Positions 52,362 to 62,697 of a DNA stretch of 64,000 nt are shown here, piece by piece. The DNA is taken from assembly GCA_039621445.1 (NCBI GenBank), contig CP154956.1, forward strand, positions 53,275,908 through 53,339,907, in the 5' to 3' direction. A program made the translations under genes and the position numbers. The DNA is from Euglena gracilis. Lineage: Eukaryota; Euglenida; Euglenophyceae; Euglenales. The notes under the pieces are model-generated. The model was not told the DNA's origin, did not search any database, and saw nothing but the letters and a program-made list of their open reading frames with translations. Each line of letters begins with the position of its first letter. Position 1 is the stretch's first letter.

Positions 52362-52990
52362 TTGATGATGGCTGCCATAGCCTTGCAGCTGGGTGCCATG
52401 CCCTTGATGATGGCTGCCATAGCCTTGTTGGAAAGGGTCGCCATGCCCTTGATGCAGTCCATATCCCCTTGGAATGTTCCCCCTGGGTGGGGGGTGGTGA
52501 TGTGAAATGGGGGTAGTCTTCCAGACCTGTCTCCCCATTTCTGTCCCTCTGGGCTGTGGGCTGCTGGTGTCTTTGTCTCCTCGACTTTCTGGCCACCAAT
52601 GTCCAGGGTCCATGGCCGTCGTCGGACTTGAAAATTTTTTAGGAAATTGGAAGGTGGGGGGGTTGCGACGGCCACGGACTGGTGCTCCGCTCCTGCTCCG
52701 TCATCGTCTCCAGCGCCTGCTGCTCCTCCATTCTTCTCCACTTCAGGTTTCTTCCTTGAACTCCTTGTAACGCTGCTTGACTTTCCATGTTGGTTGCTCA
52801 GGCGCCTGCTGGAACTCCATCTTCTCCAGCTTCTGCTGCCTTCGCCGGGGTTCTTTGTTGCTCTGCTGCGCCGCTGGACTCCAGGTATGTTGCATCTTTC
52901 ATGGAAATCAAAATTTTTCTTCCTGCGCTTTTCGTTATCGTCTGAATTGCTCTTCCTCCTCTGTATTGATTGGATGCTGTGCTGAACGTT
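52362..52990 (-). pseudogene. ORF1 (Gag-like) of DIRS element A, N-terminal part
   Basis: On the minus strand, from the 5' ITR side: EFQQAPEQPTWKVKQRYKEF, an A/G/D/E-rich linker, GPWTLVARKSRRQRH, and then Q/G/H-rich repeats (GYGSHHQGHG) made of 42-bp units, broken by element C at 52361/52362. The GPWxxVxR motif is shared with ORF1 of D and E. Frames change at least once between the motif and the repeats, so the copy is broken. Confidence 0.65.
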
Positions 52991-53047
52991 GTTGAAATTG
53001 TTGAGTTGAAATTCTTTCTCCTTGTGGTCGAAGGGCAGAATTAGGAA

Positions 53048-53171
53048 TCAGCCAGCTCCGGCAACAAAAAGCAGTAAGAAGCACCCCCCGCGCACACACA
53101 AACACACCAGAACAGAACAGCCGGCAAGGAAAGCAGGACCTCACCATCTCGAAGTGCGGAGCCCGAATGGT
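53048..53171. repeat. DIRS element A, right (5') ITR
   Basis: Inverted copy of 32062-32163 (TCAGCCAGCTCCGG to GGACCTCACCATC). Outer 34 bp are the exact complement of ICR half 32444-32477. The terminus is GAATGGT, followed by element D sequence. Confidence 0.85.
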
Positions 53172-53283
53172 CGTGACTTCTTGCCCCTTGGGGGGGTCCC
53201 CCCCCTCTCCCCCCCTAGCCCCCACTCTCTGACCGAGGGCTTTTGAACACAAATTTTCTTTTACGGGTGGGGGGGGGGCCGGG

Positions 53284-53389
53284 CTCACAAGGTCTTTGTG
53301 CTTCGCCCTCGGTGTCCCTTCCCACCTTGTCGGTTTTTCTTCGAGGGAGTACGAGACACCTCAGGCTCCGCACTTTGCCCTTGTGAGGC
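53284..53389. repeat. DIRS element D internal complementary region (ICR)
   Basis: Bases 53284-53322 complement the left terminus (31844-31885, with a 3-bp indel and one mismatch). Bases 53356-53389 complement the right terminus (57532-57565, one mismatch). The middle part (53323-53355) would correspond to terminal sequence now missing at the left end. Confidence 0.8.
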
Positions 53390-53399
53390 TTGATTGTGC

Positions 53400-54340
53400 A
53401 CTAAAATTAGGGGGGCCAGGGCATTTTCCAGGTCACCTTGGGCACCAAGTCTTTTATAATGGGCTGTAAAAGCCTCCACCCCCCTCCACTGACCAATTTC
53501 ACAAACTTCTTGGGCAGAAAGGCCCAATTTTTTGAGTACACCAACTCCTGCCCCTCTGGTGGAGTTGGCCCCCCACACCTGGGGGGTTACCCCATGTTTG
53601 GCCAAAATTTTTTTTGTGATAGAAGCAATGGTGTCTGCACTTATGGCTCTGAAGGGGGGTTTTAATGAAAGCAGGAGGGGGTCCCCCAGGTCTCACGAAT
53701 AAACGTGTGGCAGCCACATAACCCATCATTAAATGAAAAGGGCTTATTTGTGGGCACTGGGGTATGGACACAACTCTTTCCCACTTGTGGAATTTTTGGC
53801 CCTTACGTTTAATTTTGATGTAGGGTGCCCTACCCAACACACTGGTGATTCGTTTGACTTGTGCCAGGTCGGAAGGTCTGTATAAACAGAGGATTCGTGA
53901 GCAAAAGATAAGTTGTGTACGCAATGTACAAATATCAGTGGGCGTTGGCGCCTTTGCCAGCCCCAGGAGGATTGGGAGTGGATCCCAAAATGCCCCACAC
54001 ATTTCCAGGTTCTGGTTCCAAAGCCTCTTGTAGGGGATTAACAGGGTGTGGAATCTCACCCTGTTAACCGCCCACCAAACCCAGGAATCAAAAGCATAGC
54101 ACTATATGCATTACGGGCTTGGGCCTTGGAAAATTGGAATAATTGAATTAAATCGTCAGCCACTTGGTCTGTGGTGGCTTCAGGGGGGGCGACCCCCATG
54201 TGTTCCAAAATGACCCACAGAAGTGCAAAAGCACTCTGATAACGTTTTAGGCTGGGGTTTCTCACCAGGAAATCGTTAATGGTTTGAACCTGAATTTTGT
54301 TTCCCTCCAAAATTTGCCTGAGCAAATCATGCAAAACAGG
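53400..54340 (-). pseudogene. Tyrosine recombinase of DIRS element D (frameshifted)
   Basis: SAM-like N-terminal part (TINDFLVRNPSLKRYQSAF) is followed after a frame change near 54058 by the catalytic domain: LCLYRPSDLAQ (first arginine), then in another frame VWGANSTRGAGVG (second arginine) and AFTAHYKRLG with the nucleophilic tyrosine codon at 53456-53458. The usual HxxR motif reads NSTR here, while A has HSTR. At least two frameshifts (about 54058 and 53610) break the gene. Confidence 0.8.
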
Positions 54341-54439
54341 GGCCACCTGTGGGGTGGCTTTTTTTACCCCCTGCAGTTGGTGAACATACCCCTGTAGGGG
54401 GTGATTTTCAGGCAGGGGGCCCCTGGAACTTTCATTTTT

Positions 54440-55050
54440 ATTAATTAGGGCCACCACGTGGCTGAATCCCAGTAGGGGGTGACCATCAAAACATTGGTCT
54501 GGGGAAACATTTTCAACTTGGGTAGAAATTGTTGAATTATTGACCAGGGGAGGTTTGCATAAAGATCCCCCATGTTGTCCAGTGGACATTGTAATTCATT
54601 TACTGCTGTGGCCTCCCAGTGGGGCCACCTGGCCACAAATTGGGGCAGTTTTTTGTTGCCCGGGGAGGCAAATAAATCTGTTTTCAGGTTTATGAAATCT
54701 TTGAATTGCTGTCTGAGCAATTGAAAAAGTTGGGGGTCTAAGGAGTAATCCCCCCTGTCCATTTCCCATCTGCTTATGGGGTCTGCCAGGCATTCTTTTG
54801 AAGGTACCCAGTTCACTTGAAGGTTTACTTGTTTTTCCATGCACCATTTGAAAAATGGTCTCGGCATTTTGTTGAAGGGGTCCTTTCTGCCCCCTCCTTT
54901 GTTAAGTAATAGTAAATTACCTGGTTTTCCACTGACAAAGAAACAGTTTCTCCAGGTTTTCTCAAAATTTTTACAGTGCTGATTGCTGCACTCAGCTCCT
55001 TTACATTTATGTGTAAAATGGAGACTTTTCTCCAAAATTTCTGAACAAGT
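54440..55050 (-). pseudogene. RNase H C-terminus and MT-like domain of DIRS element D
   Basis: Minus strand: INVKELSAAIS, NWVPSKECLADPISRW (RNase H), then TDLFASPGNKKLPQF, YANLPWSIIQQF and VLMVTPYW. The MT motif reads NLPW instead of the NPPW seen in A, a proline-to-leucine change in the putative catalytic motif. The frame changes near 54870. Confidence 0.75.
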
Positions 55051-55900
55051 TCTCCTGTATTGATGTCCAGCCCCCCCCCCCAGGCATGGGTGCTGCTGTC
55101 CGAGTGCAACTCTCTGGTTGCATTTTGGGGGAAGGGTCTGCCCCCACAGGTGTTCAGCAGAGTTTTTATTTCCCTTAATTGGGCCTTGATTTCCTGGGAA
55201 ATGGGGTGTTTTGAGGCCCAGGGGGCTGTGGACTTTGCCACAAAAAAATTTGCCAGGGTGTCTGTAAAAGCCCTTAAAAAGGGCAGGGCCATTAGGTTGC
55301 ACCTTATTTGACCCAAAATGGCAGCCAGCTGCCTTTTTGACATATAATCTTTTTTCACAACTTTTCCTAGCTCCTTTTTTATTGTTTTGGCTTTCTGGGG
55401 GGGCAACTGCAGCTTTCCTTCCTGGAAGGTAAGTTGAAAACCCAGATGGGTTACCACTTGGGTGGGCTGGAGGGTGGACTTTTTCACGTTGATTTTGAAC
55501 CCTGAATTCAGCAAATCTTTGACGACTGTGTTCAGGTGATTTTGTAAAGTGTTTTGGGTGGGGGCCACCAGCAAAATGTCGTCCAGGTAAATAAAGACAT
55601 GGATGCCCCTTTTTTCTCCACAGCTTTTCGAAAGTTTTCATGACTGACATGAAATTTTGGGGCATTACATTTAGCCCAAAGCAGCCTGTTTGAAATTCCC
55701 AGGTCTGCCCCCCCACCTGATGCCTTAAAAATGGCCTTAGGCCCGGACTTAATGGAACACGGAAATAGGCGTCCTTCAGGTCTATTTTGCTGCCCAGTGA
55801 CCTTTTTCCAAAACTGGAAAAATGTGCTGGATATGATCCAGCTTGAATGGTTTTACCTGAAACTGCTGATTCAGTTCTCTGCAGTCACTGATCATTCTCC
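54825..55900 (-). pseudogene. Reverse transcriptase of DIRS element D (frameshifted)
   Basis: Reading from about 55900: KIDLKDAYFRVPL (motif A region) in one frame, WEFQTGCFGLNVMPQNFMSV in the frame that opens at 55716, then after an indel in the AAAAAAGGGG run near 55613, FIYLDDILLVAPTQ (YLDD) and the connection region up to LHSDSSTHAWGGGLD, the start of RNase H. A second indel near 54870 restores the first frame. Both frameshifts lie in homopolymers. Confidence 0.82.
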
Positions 55901-57384
55901 ACTTGGTTGTCCCCCCCTCTGGTTTTGAAATTAAAAACCATGGGATCAAATGCTAGGTTTTTGAATCCCAAACTCGTTTCACTGACCCAGTTTTTTCGTA
56001 ATCCAGAAGAATTTTTTCTGCCTGGTTTAGGTCCAAGTTGGCTCTGGGTTTTGGGTGGGTGGACAATTTTGGGGGATTTACCCAGGGGGGTTGAACCATT
56101 TTTGATCAATTGACATGTTGCTGGGGGGGGGCATGTTTTGACCACCATTGGAGACTTTTTTGAAGTCTCTGGTACAGGGGGGTGTCTCCCCATTTTTCCT
56201 CCATGGAATTTATTTTCCCAACTAGATGATTTTCTGGGGGCTGGGTGGGGGGTGTTGGACATTTCACAGCCCCTAGAGCCCCTAGGGCTTGAGCCCTTGG
56301 AAAAAGAAAATGTTTCTGGGGGATGTGGACACTCTCTCCGTCTCTGCTCACACTCTCTCTGGAGGATCTTGTTGTTGGTTTCCATACCATAGGGCTTACT
56401 CCCCCGGATTTGCCTATCTGGCCTTCTTGATGTTGATGGTGTTGGTAGCCATATCATAGGGGGGCCACTGTGGGTCCCCCCCTTGTTGATTGAGCAGGAA
56501 AAAATGCTGGTGGGGAGTCTCCCCCTTCCTGTTCCTCCTGGGGCTGGGCAGGGGGCTGCCCATTTAAATACAAAGCCCTTGCAGGGCTGCCCCTTAGCTT
56601 CTGGGGGGCCTGTGATTGACCCCACTTGTGATCTTGTTGAAATTGATCTTCTTGATATTTCTGGCCCCAGTGGCCTTGATGATAACTTGAAAGGCACCAA
56701 TTGCCTGATTGATTTCTGGGTCGCCATGCCCAATTGAAATCTTGAGGGGTTCTTGGGGCCCCACCCTTGACCCCTGGGGGGTGGTGTGATTGAGAAATGA
56801 TGGGGATGGCGTGTCTGACCTTTTCTGCCCCTGCCATGTCCTGTGGGGCCTTGGTGCTGGTGGCCGCCTTGACTTTTGTTCCAGCGACTTTGGAGGGTGT
56901 AGATGCCTTCATGGCTGGTTGTGCCGTCATGGCCTTTGTTGCCTCCATGGCCTGTGCGGTTATGGCTGCCATAGCCCCGCTTGAACACATGATGTGTTTT
57001 GGAAAGTTGGCCACCATGGCCCTGGTTCCAATGGCCGCAGTGGCCTGCTGGTTGTTGCTTCTGCCCCTTGCGGGGTCTTCTGACCACTGTCTGCCAGGGT
57101 CCGTTGCCATCACTTTGGGGGGTTTGGGTTTTAAAATTTGCTTTTGGGGAAATTTCTTTTGGGGAAGGGGCAGCCACGGTTCGCCACAGTCGACCCACGC
57201 CGTCAGGTTGTCCAGCTGCTGCGGTTTCTGCTGCTCCCTCTTGAAGTTCTCCAGCGCTGTTCGTCTTGGAAATTGCATCTTTCATTGAAATCTTCAGATA
57301 CTTCAACAATTTCTTTTTGAGGTTCTGCACGAGCGTCTCTTTCTGGATATTTTGAATTGATTGATTGACTTCTTCTTCTTCCAA
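55885..57384 (-). pseudogene. ORF1 (Gag-like) of DIRS element D
   Basis: A 499-codon open frame starting just inside the 5' ITR: acidic/coiled N-terminus (EEEEVNQSIQN...LKKKLLKYLK), the ORF1 motif GPWQTVVRRPRKGQK, a G/H/Q-rich stretch with GYGSHNRTGHGG, then a basic Ser/Pro-rich tail. The 3' portion overlaps the start of RT, whose true frame differs, so the last 100 or so codons may be out of frame. Function is inferred only from position, as DIRS ORF1 is usually taken to be Gag-like. Confidence 0.6.
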
Positions 57385-57437
57385 TTGATATGGTATTTGA
57401 CGTTCCTTTCTTCTGGGTGTCGAAGGGCAAATTAAGA

Positions 57438-57565
57438 ATCAGCCAACTCCGGCGAAAAAAAGGCACTAAGCAGGGACTCCTAACCCAACGCAGCAAACAA
57501 TCCAAGCAACACCGCTGGCAAGCAAGGCATGGCCTCACAAGGGCAAAGTGCGGAGCCCGAGGTGT
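57438..57565. repeat. DIRS element D, right (5') ITR
   Basis: Inverted relative to 31886-31990. It ends in GAGCCCGAGGTGT at 57565. The next base starts the truncated left ITR of relic E. Confidence 0.82.
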
Positions 57566-58679
57566 CATGCCTTCCTCGCCGGCGGTTTGCTGTGTGATTG
57601 TTCGCTGCGCTGGGTTAGGAGGTGCCGCCTCGCCTGGGGCTGGGTCATTGAAAGGGCCACTGTGGTTCCCTTTTCCCCTCTTTTTTTTGGCAGAGGGGCA
57701 CTGTGGGTCCCTCGGGGGATTTCTCCAGCAGCTTCCTTAGCTTCTTGGTTGCCACTGTGGGTCCACTCTGTCGGTCTCCAAGGTCTCCATGTGTAAATAT
57801 TTTTCCATTATACATCTGTTGGTCTTCCAGGCCTTGAGTTCTTCTTGGCCTGCAACCCAACTGGAAATCTGGGGGGGCTGCTGTGGCCCCCCCTTGTCCC
57901 CTTGAGAGGGGCTGTTGTGCAAGATGAATTGGGGGGGTTGGACAGACCTTTTCTGCCCCTTCCTGAGGTGATTTGCTTGTAAAACTGGCCCCCATGGCCC
58001 CTGTAGTGTTGACCTCATTGGCCTTGATTCCATTTCCCCATCCTTTGGCCAATTTGTGTACAGGCGATTGGGCGCCTTTGGGGGAGATTCCTTTGATGTG
58101 TGGGCCTTGGGATTCCAATTGTGAAGCATTTTGGGCCCCCATGGCCCATCCTTTGCCCACCAAGGGCTGGGGCTGAATTCTGTCTTTGGGCCTTCTGGCC
58201 ACAGTGGTCCAAGGACCGTGGCCGTCACTGGGGGGGTTTGGGCTGCGAAATTTCTGGGTTGGGGGTCTGGGTGGGAAGAACGGCCACGGTTTTCCACGTG
58301 TCTACCGCATCTCCAAGTTCTCCAGTTTCAGCGGCCACTGCTCCAGGACGTCCGTGGCCATGTAATTCCAATTTCTTCTCCACTGCACTGCTCATTGAAG
58401 TCAAAATTGAAAATTGATAATTGAATTTTCAATTGATATTCGTCTGGTTCGTGTTCTTCTGGATATTGAATTGATATTGAATTCTTTTCTCGGTTCTTCT
58501 TCGTTCGTGAACTCGTTTCCTTTCTTCTGGGTGTCGAAGGGAAAGTCAGGAATCAGCCAACTCCGGCAAAAAAACGCACTAGGCTGGACCTCCTAACCCA
58601 GCGCAGCGAACAATCACACAGCAATCCGCCGGCGGGCAAGGCATGGCCTCACAATGGCAAAGTGCGGAGCCCGAGGTGT
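57566..58679 (-). mobile_element. DIRS relic E: ITRs plus partial ORF1
   Basis: A 1.1-kb remnant with inverted ends: 57566-57628 (CATGCCTTCCTCGCCGGCGG...) against 58552-58679. The right terminus GGAGCCCGAGGTGT is nearly the same as that of D, so E belongs to the same subfamily. The interior retains only ORF1-like sequence. RT, MT and recombinase are absent, and the outer part of the left ITR is missing where D abuts. Confidence 0.7.
57645..58297 (-). pseudogene. ORF1 remnant of DIRS relic E
   Basis: About 186 codons in overlapping frames containing the motif GPWTTVARRPKD (near 58190-58225) shared with ORF1 of D and A, then G/K/Q-rich sequence. It ends at the left ITR. Not functional alone. 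Confidence 0.55.
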
Positions 58680-58759
58680 CATTTTTATTTGTGTTGGGGA
58701 GCCAATGGCGTCTTTTTTTCCCCTTGAACACTGAAGGGGATTGGTTTGTCAAAACTGGG

Positions 58760-59170
58760 AGGCAATGGTCCGACGCGGGAGCCAGTATTCCTTTAATGGG
58801 CGAAGGGGGGGTGATGGGGAATGCAGCTCGCGGAAAATTTTTTGAAGTCCGAGAGGGGGTCGGCCAACTCCGTTAACAAAAGGCAGTGGGGGGCGCCCAA
58901 ACCTGCGCACGCACAGCAGACAAAAACAGAGCAGCCACAAAACAGAGCAGGATTCCACCGCCACGGAGGCGCACATTTCAGCAGGCTGGCAACATCCGCA
59001 GTGCAAAACAAAAACACAGCGGCGGACAAAGGGCGAAGGCCTGGCCTCACAAGGGGCAACGATGTGCCTGGCCCCCCCCGCTTCTTTCTTCTCCAAAGGG
59101 TCCAAAGGGACGACGGGACACCGAGGACAACGCATGGTCTCAAAAGGACAAAGTGCTGGTGAGGATTGAT
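58760..59170. repeat. Further DIRS ITR-like remnant
   Basis: CAACTCCGTTAACAAAAGGC (58864) and CGCACGCACAGCAGACAAAA (58907) parallel the right ITRs of A, D and E. ACGGGACACCGAGGACAACG (59114) resembles the left outer terminus of D. Probably a broken copy. Confidence 0.5.
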
Positions 59171-62069
59171 TGGCCCGGCCCCCTCTCTTCCGAATCCTTC
59201 CTCGCGCCAAGGATTCGTTTTTGAGAAAACTACCTTGAGAAAGCGTGCGCTGTCTCCGGAATTATTTTCACTTACGGCATGTACCCCGGATATTCTCTAT
59301 CGCCCCCCGCTCGCCAAGCCGGGGGGCAAGGCCGCCGACAAGCCTGGCACTCTTTGGTGGCCAAAAACTGCCATTTCGGGGAGTTTTTGGGGCCGGTATT
59401 TTTTTATTGCTCAAAAAATCGATTTCCGCAAAATATCTCGATAATGAAGCACAGTGAAAAATAGCCACGTTTGATGGTTCCACCTTTTTTATTGGGAAAA
59501 TTTCATTGCAAACCTCACCGGCAGTGAAACAGAGTGGGTGGGGGGGGCGGTTCCAAGCAACGAAATACCAATCCGGATGCACTGCAAGTAGCCAGGTTTG
59601 CAAAGGCGACGTCGTGACGGATACGGACGCTTCTCAGCACGAGGTTCCTCCTTTTGTTAGTGGTGCTTTCTCAACACTTCACCGACTGTGGTACGGACAG
59701 CCCCCCAAAAATGGGATCCACCCGCCCTGGGATGAACCTGGTGGGGTGGGAAGGCAAATCAGACTTTGGAAACCCCCCCAAAAAAAACTTGACAAGTGGA
59801 AGAAAATAAAACTTTGGCTTGGGAGGGTTCTGGGTTGCCATTTGTTGCACCTCCCCCATCCCCCATGACCCCACCATCAAACTTTAGTGTCGAAGACACT
59901 TCAAACTTTAAACTCCACAAAAAACCAAAACCAAAAGACCCCAAAGGCTGCCGAAATTGTGGCGAACTTGGAGGCGAACTGAACACATTCCTTTTAAAAA
60001 AGACGACCTTGAATATTTACTGGAAAAACTTTCGAACCGTCTCGTTCAATATCCTACGTCCTCCTCCGTCCTGTGTTCACAAATAGACATGCGATTCGGG
60101 TGAAACCCTTCGAACGGTTGGGAAAAATTGGGGAGTTTCATAAAATGTTTGGGAAAATTTGGGCGATCTTTGACTGCCCAAATTCTGTCCAAACCAGGTT
60201 TCATAACCTCCCGATTGCCCCCGAGGAGTGGTTCGCTGCTGCCCCAGACCGTCCCTTCCCCTCCAAGGTGAGGATATGGAAAGGGCCACGCGAGCAGCGT
60301 AGGACACGCACCTGGGGGGGGGGGGCGGGGATGGGGTTGCGATGGACGAAGCCCATCGGCCAGTTCAATCGGGGGGGCGCAAATGCGGTGGAAAGGCCTC
60401 CATGTTTCGGGCTGAGACCACGGGGCTGGCGTCCTCAGCCGTGAGTCCTCAGTCGTTCCGCTCCGATGCGTAAAAGTGGCAAGGGCCCCACTTTACTACC
60501 ACGCATGACGTTTTTGCCAAGATGCCAAAACAAGCAAAGAGGACAAGCAAAAATTAAGCAAGAATGGTTTCAACCAGGATGAAAAGAGCAAAATATCATC
60601 ATTTCAAATAATTATCATTCAAACTATGTGATCGTTTTTTTTTTGTTAGGTGCTGGGGGTTAAAAATGACGTCAGTGGGGACCAATGCAAGAAAACAAAA
60701 GGCCTTTGCTTGGGTTTTTTTTTTATATGGTGAGCACGGCGTTGCTGGGTGACCGTTTGGGCCCAGCTCAGAGTCTAGAAATTTTGGACTGGATGCAGAA
60801 AGCCTGCTGGCTGGCCCCCCCCCGACCCGGAGTCAAACCAGGTCCCCAAAAAATCGCCACTGAAAAATGACCCCCAAATCTGCTAAATATGCAACACAAA
60901 AATCTCTTGATGCAAAATTCGAGCTGGGCAGCGCACTTTGGGCCATTATATATATATATTGGCAACCTTCCGGCGACTGGACAGGGATGGGGGGGCAGAA
61001 ACAGGGTGCTGGCTGCAGAAATGCAAAATAATCACAAAACAAAACAGGAGTTTTCTTTGCGGTTCCCAGCTTAAATTGCCCTGATGGTGATTGAAAACAA
61101 AAATGCAATTAAATCAATTTAATAAAATAAACAGAAAAAACAACTGACAATGCTGCAAAGCTTGATTAAAATTGAATTAATTAATTGATACACTATTAAT
61201 CACTTAACAATTCAAATTTTTATTTACTTTACTTGGTTTAATTTAATCAATCAATCAATCAATCATTGTCTTCGCCAGATGCCAAACAATCAAAGAGGAT
61301 AAGCAAAAAAATGAAGGAAGAGTGGTTTTTTTTTGGGACAAAAATGAAAAATCTGTTTGGAGGATGAAAAGAACCCCTTCTTCGTCTCATAAATTGGTTC
61401 AATGATTTAGAGCAACGTCTGCCATACATCTGCATAAGAAAATTTTGAAAAACAAGGGTGGGGTGGCTGGTTGGGGGTGGGGTTCGGACCCACCCTCCCT
61501 GGTGGTTGGGTTTCTACGATTCCCATTCAATCCTGATTGTCATGGGTTTCTTCAAACGAGATGGGTTGATTTAATGCTATGCAACACAATGCACCAGAAC
61601 ACTGCACACAAGAACACACCCCGGCCACATGGACTCCTGCCGGAGAGTCAGACATCTGCCATAAGCGCAATATAGGGTCCGCCAGTCCTAACATACAGGC
61701 ATCATCCGCCGCACCTTTGGTGTCAGGTCAACGCTCCTGGTGAGTGTGGGGGGGGGGGGGCAACAGGACAGGTGGCAGGAAGAGCAGGAAATGCCAGCGA
61801 CCCTGCCTGCTCCGGCCCCCCCTGGCCATTGCAGCCAGCTGGTCGGCAGACCGGCTGTTCATTCCGATCCTGGGCCACTCCATCATAGGTTCCCTGAACC
61901 CAGAACAGCAGTATGGTCGCCTTGCCAACTGCGCAGACATACTTGAGCGGATGCTCAAGCAAACCACGTGTACAGGTGTACATGGTTGGTTTGCGCAGCT
62001 GCACAAGCGGTCCGTTTGCACAACACTTGCTGTTCAGGGGGCTTTGGAGAAGGATCATGTGTTTCCACT
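59171..62069. other. No supported gene; possible small frames
   Basis: Bases 59796-60444 hold two adjacent + frames (97 and 124 codons). The first has CRNCGELGGE, reminiscent of but not matching a zinc knuckle. Bases 61780-62060 are open (LFIPILGHSIIGSLNPEQQ). I recognise no family in either. Bases 61085-61265 are AT-rich with an (ATCA)n tract at 61247-61264. Confidence 0.3.
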
Positions 62070-62077
62070 GTGTGAAT

Positions 62078-62331
62078 CAGGCTTCTTTTTAAGACCCCCG
62101 GGGGGGCCCCCCCCACCCACCCAGGGTGGCGCGGGACCCCCCCGGGGGGGGGGACCCCCCAAAATCGGGCCCGTTAAAGGCAATTTTCAAAAATTTTCGG
62201 CGCTTTGCGCCGAAAAGGTATACCCAGCGCCTCCGGCGCGGGACCCCCCCCTGGGGGGGTCCGGCCCGGACCCACCCACCCCCCCCCCCTCCCCCCGGGG
62301 GGGGGGGTCAGGTGACTTAAAAAGAAGCCTG
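62078..62331. mobile_element. hAT-like MITE, family 1 copy c
   Basis: The 254-bp element has ends CAGGCTTCTTTTTAAGAC / GACTTAAAAAGAAGCCTG and an exact 8-bp duplication GTGTGAAT (62070-62077, 62332-62339). Its core (GGGCCCGTTAAAGGCA, GGCGCTTTGCGCC) is in the opposite orientation to copies a and b. It interrupts an open stretch of unknown function. Confidence 0.92.
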
Positions 62332-62339
62332 GTGTGAAT

Positions 62340-62697
62340 CAAGAAAAATCACAAAAGCCACCAAGAATACATTTTTGCTGGTAGGCTGATTGGCAACAGC
62401 CCTTCCTGAAACAGGTCTGCAACAACGCTTTTAGGAGGCTGACATTAGAAACAGGCTGACATTAGAAACTGGGGGAGGTGCCTGGAAATCAGCACCAGGG
62501 CGTCGGAGCTGGATCCTTGGGGGGGGGGTCCAGCACAGAGGCGGCAGATTTGGGCGGGCGAGAAAAAGACCGCATGCTGGACCCCCGGGATGGGGTCCAT
62601 CCACTTCGGTTTAAACGACGCCCTGCACATTTTGGGTCCCAGGTGACCCAATGTGTGCTAGAGCACTCTCTACCCACCTCAAGGGGGAAGAGGGAAA
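62340..62697. other. No supported gene
   Basis: Unique sequence with one G-run. A TAG at 62669-62671 is the in-frame stop upstream of the following open frame. Confidence 0.4.

Larger units (their letters stand above)
32003..53171 (-). mobile_element. DIRS-type retrotransposon A (host of B and C)
   Basis: Element A reads right to left: 5' ITR (53048-53171), ORF1, RT/RNase H, MT-like domain, tyrosine recombinase, ICR (32376-32477), 3' ITR (32003-32163). Ty3 element C splits ORF1 and Ty3 element B splits RNase H. Without them A is about 4.7 kb. Termini are fixed by the ICR: bases 32376-32443 are the reverse complement of the left end 32003-32070 (two mismatches), and 32444-32477 are the exact reverse complement of the right end 53138-53171. 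The ICR is thus a copy of the circle junction, the defining DIRS feature. An internal TGA in RT, frameshifts and two insertions make it inactive. Confidence 0.88.
31844..57565 (-). mobile_element. DIRS-type retrotransposon D (interrupted by A, B and C)
   Basis: Element D reads right to left: 5' ITR (57438-57565), ORF1, RT, RNase H, MT-like domain, tyrosine recombinase, internal complementary region (53284-53389), 3' ITR (31844-31990). Element A (32003-53171) is inserted between the ICR and the 3' ITR. Subtracting it leaves about 4.55 kb, close to the 4.7 kb of A. The left flank of A (ending TTGGCGA, 32002) matches the equivalent stretch inside A itself, which supports the assignment. The second half of the ICR is a 34-bp reverse complement of the right terminus with one mismatch. 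The left terminus appears shortened, because ICR bases 53323-53355 have no partner left of 31844. Several frameshifts make it inactive. Confidence 0.8.

Noticed and set aside
59796-60086. CRNCGELGGE as a Gag zinc knuckle
   Set aside because: The histidine and final cysteine of a CCHC knuckle are absent in the expected positions, and no other Gag feature is near.
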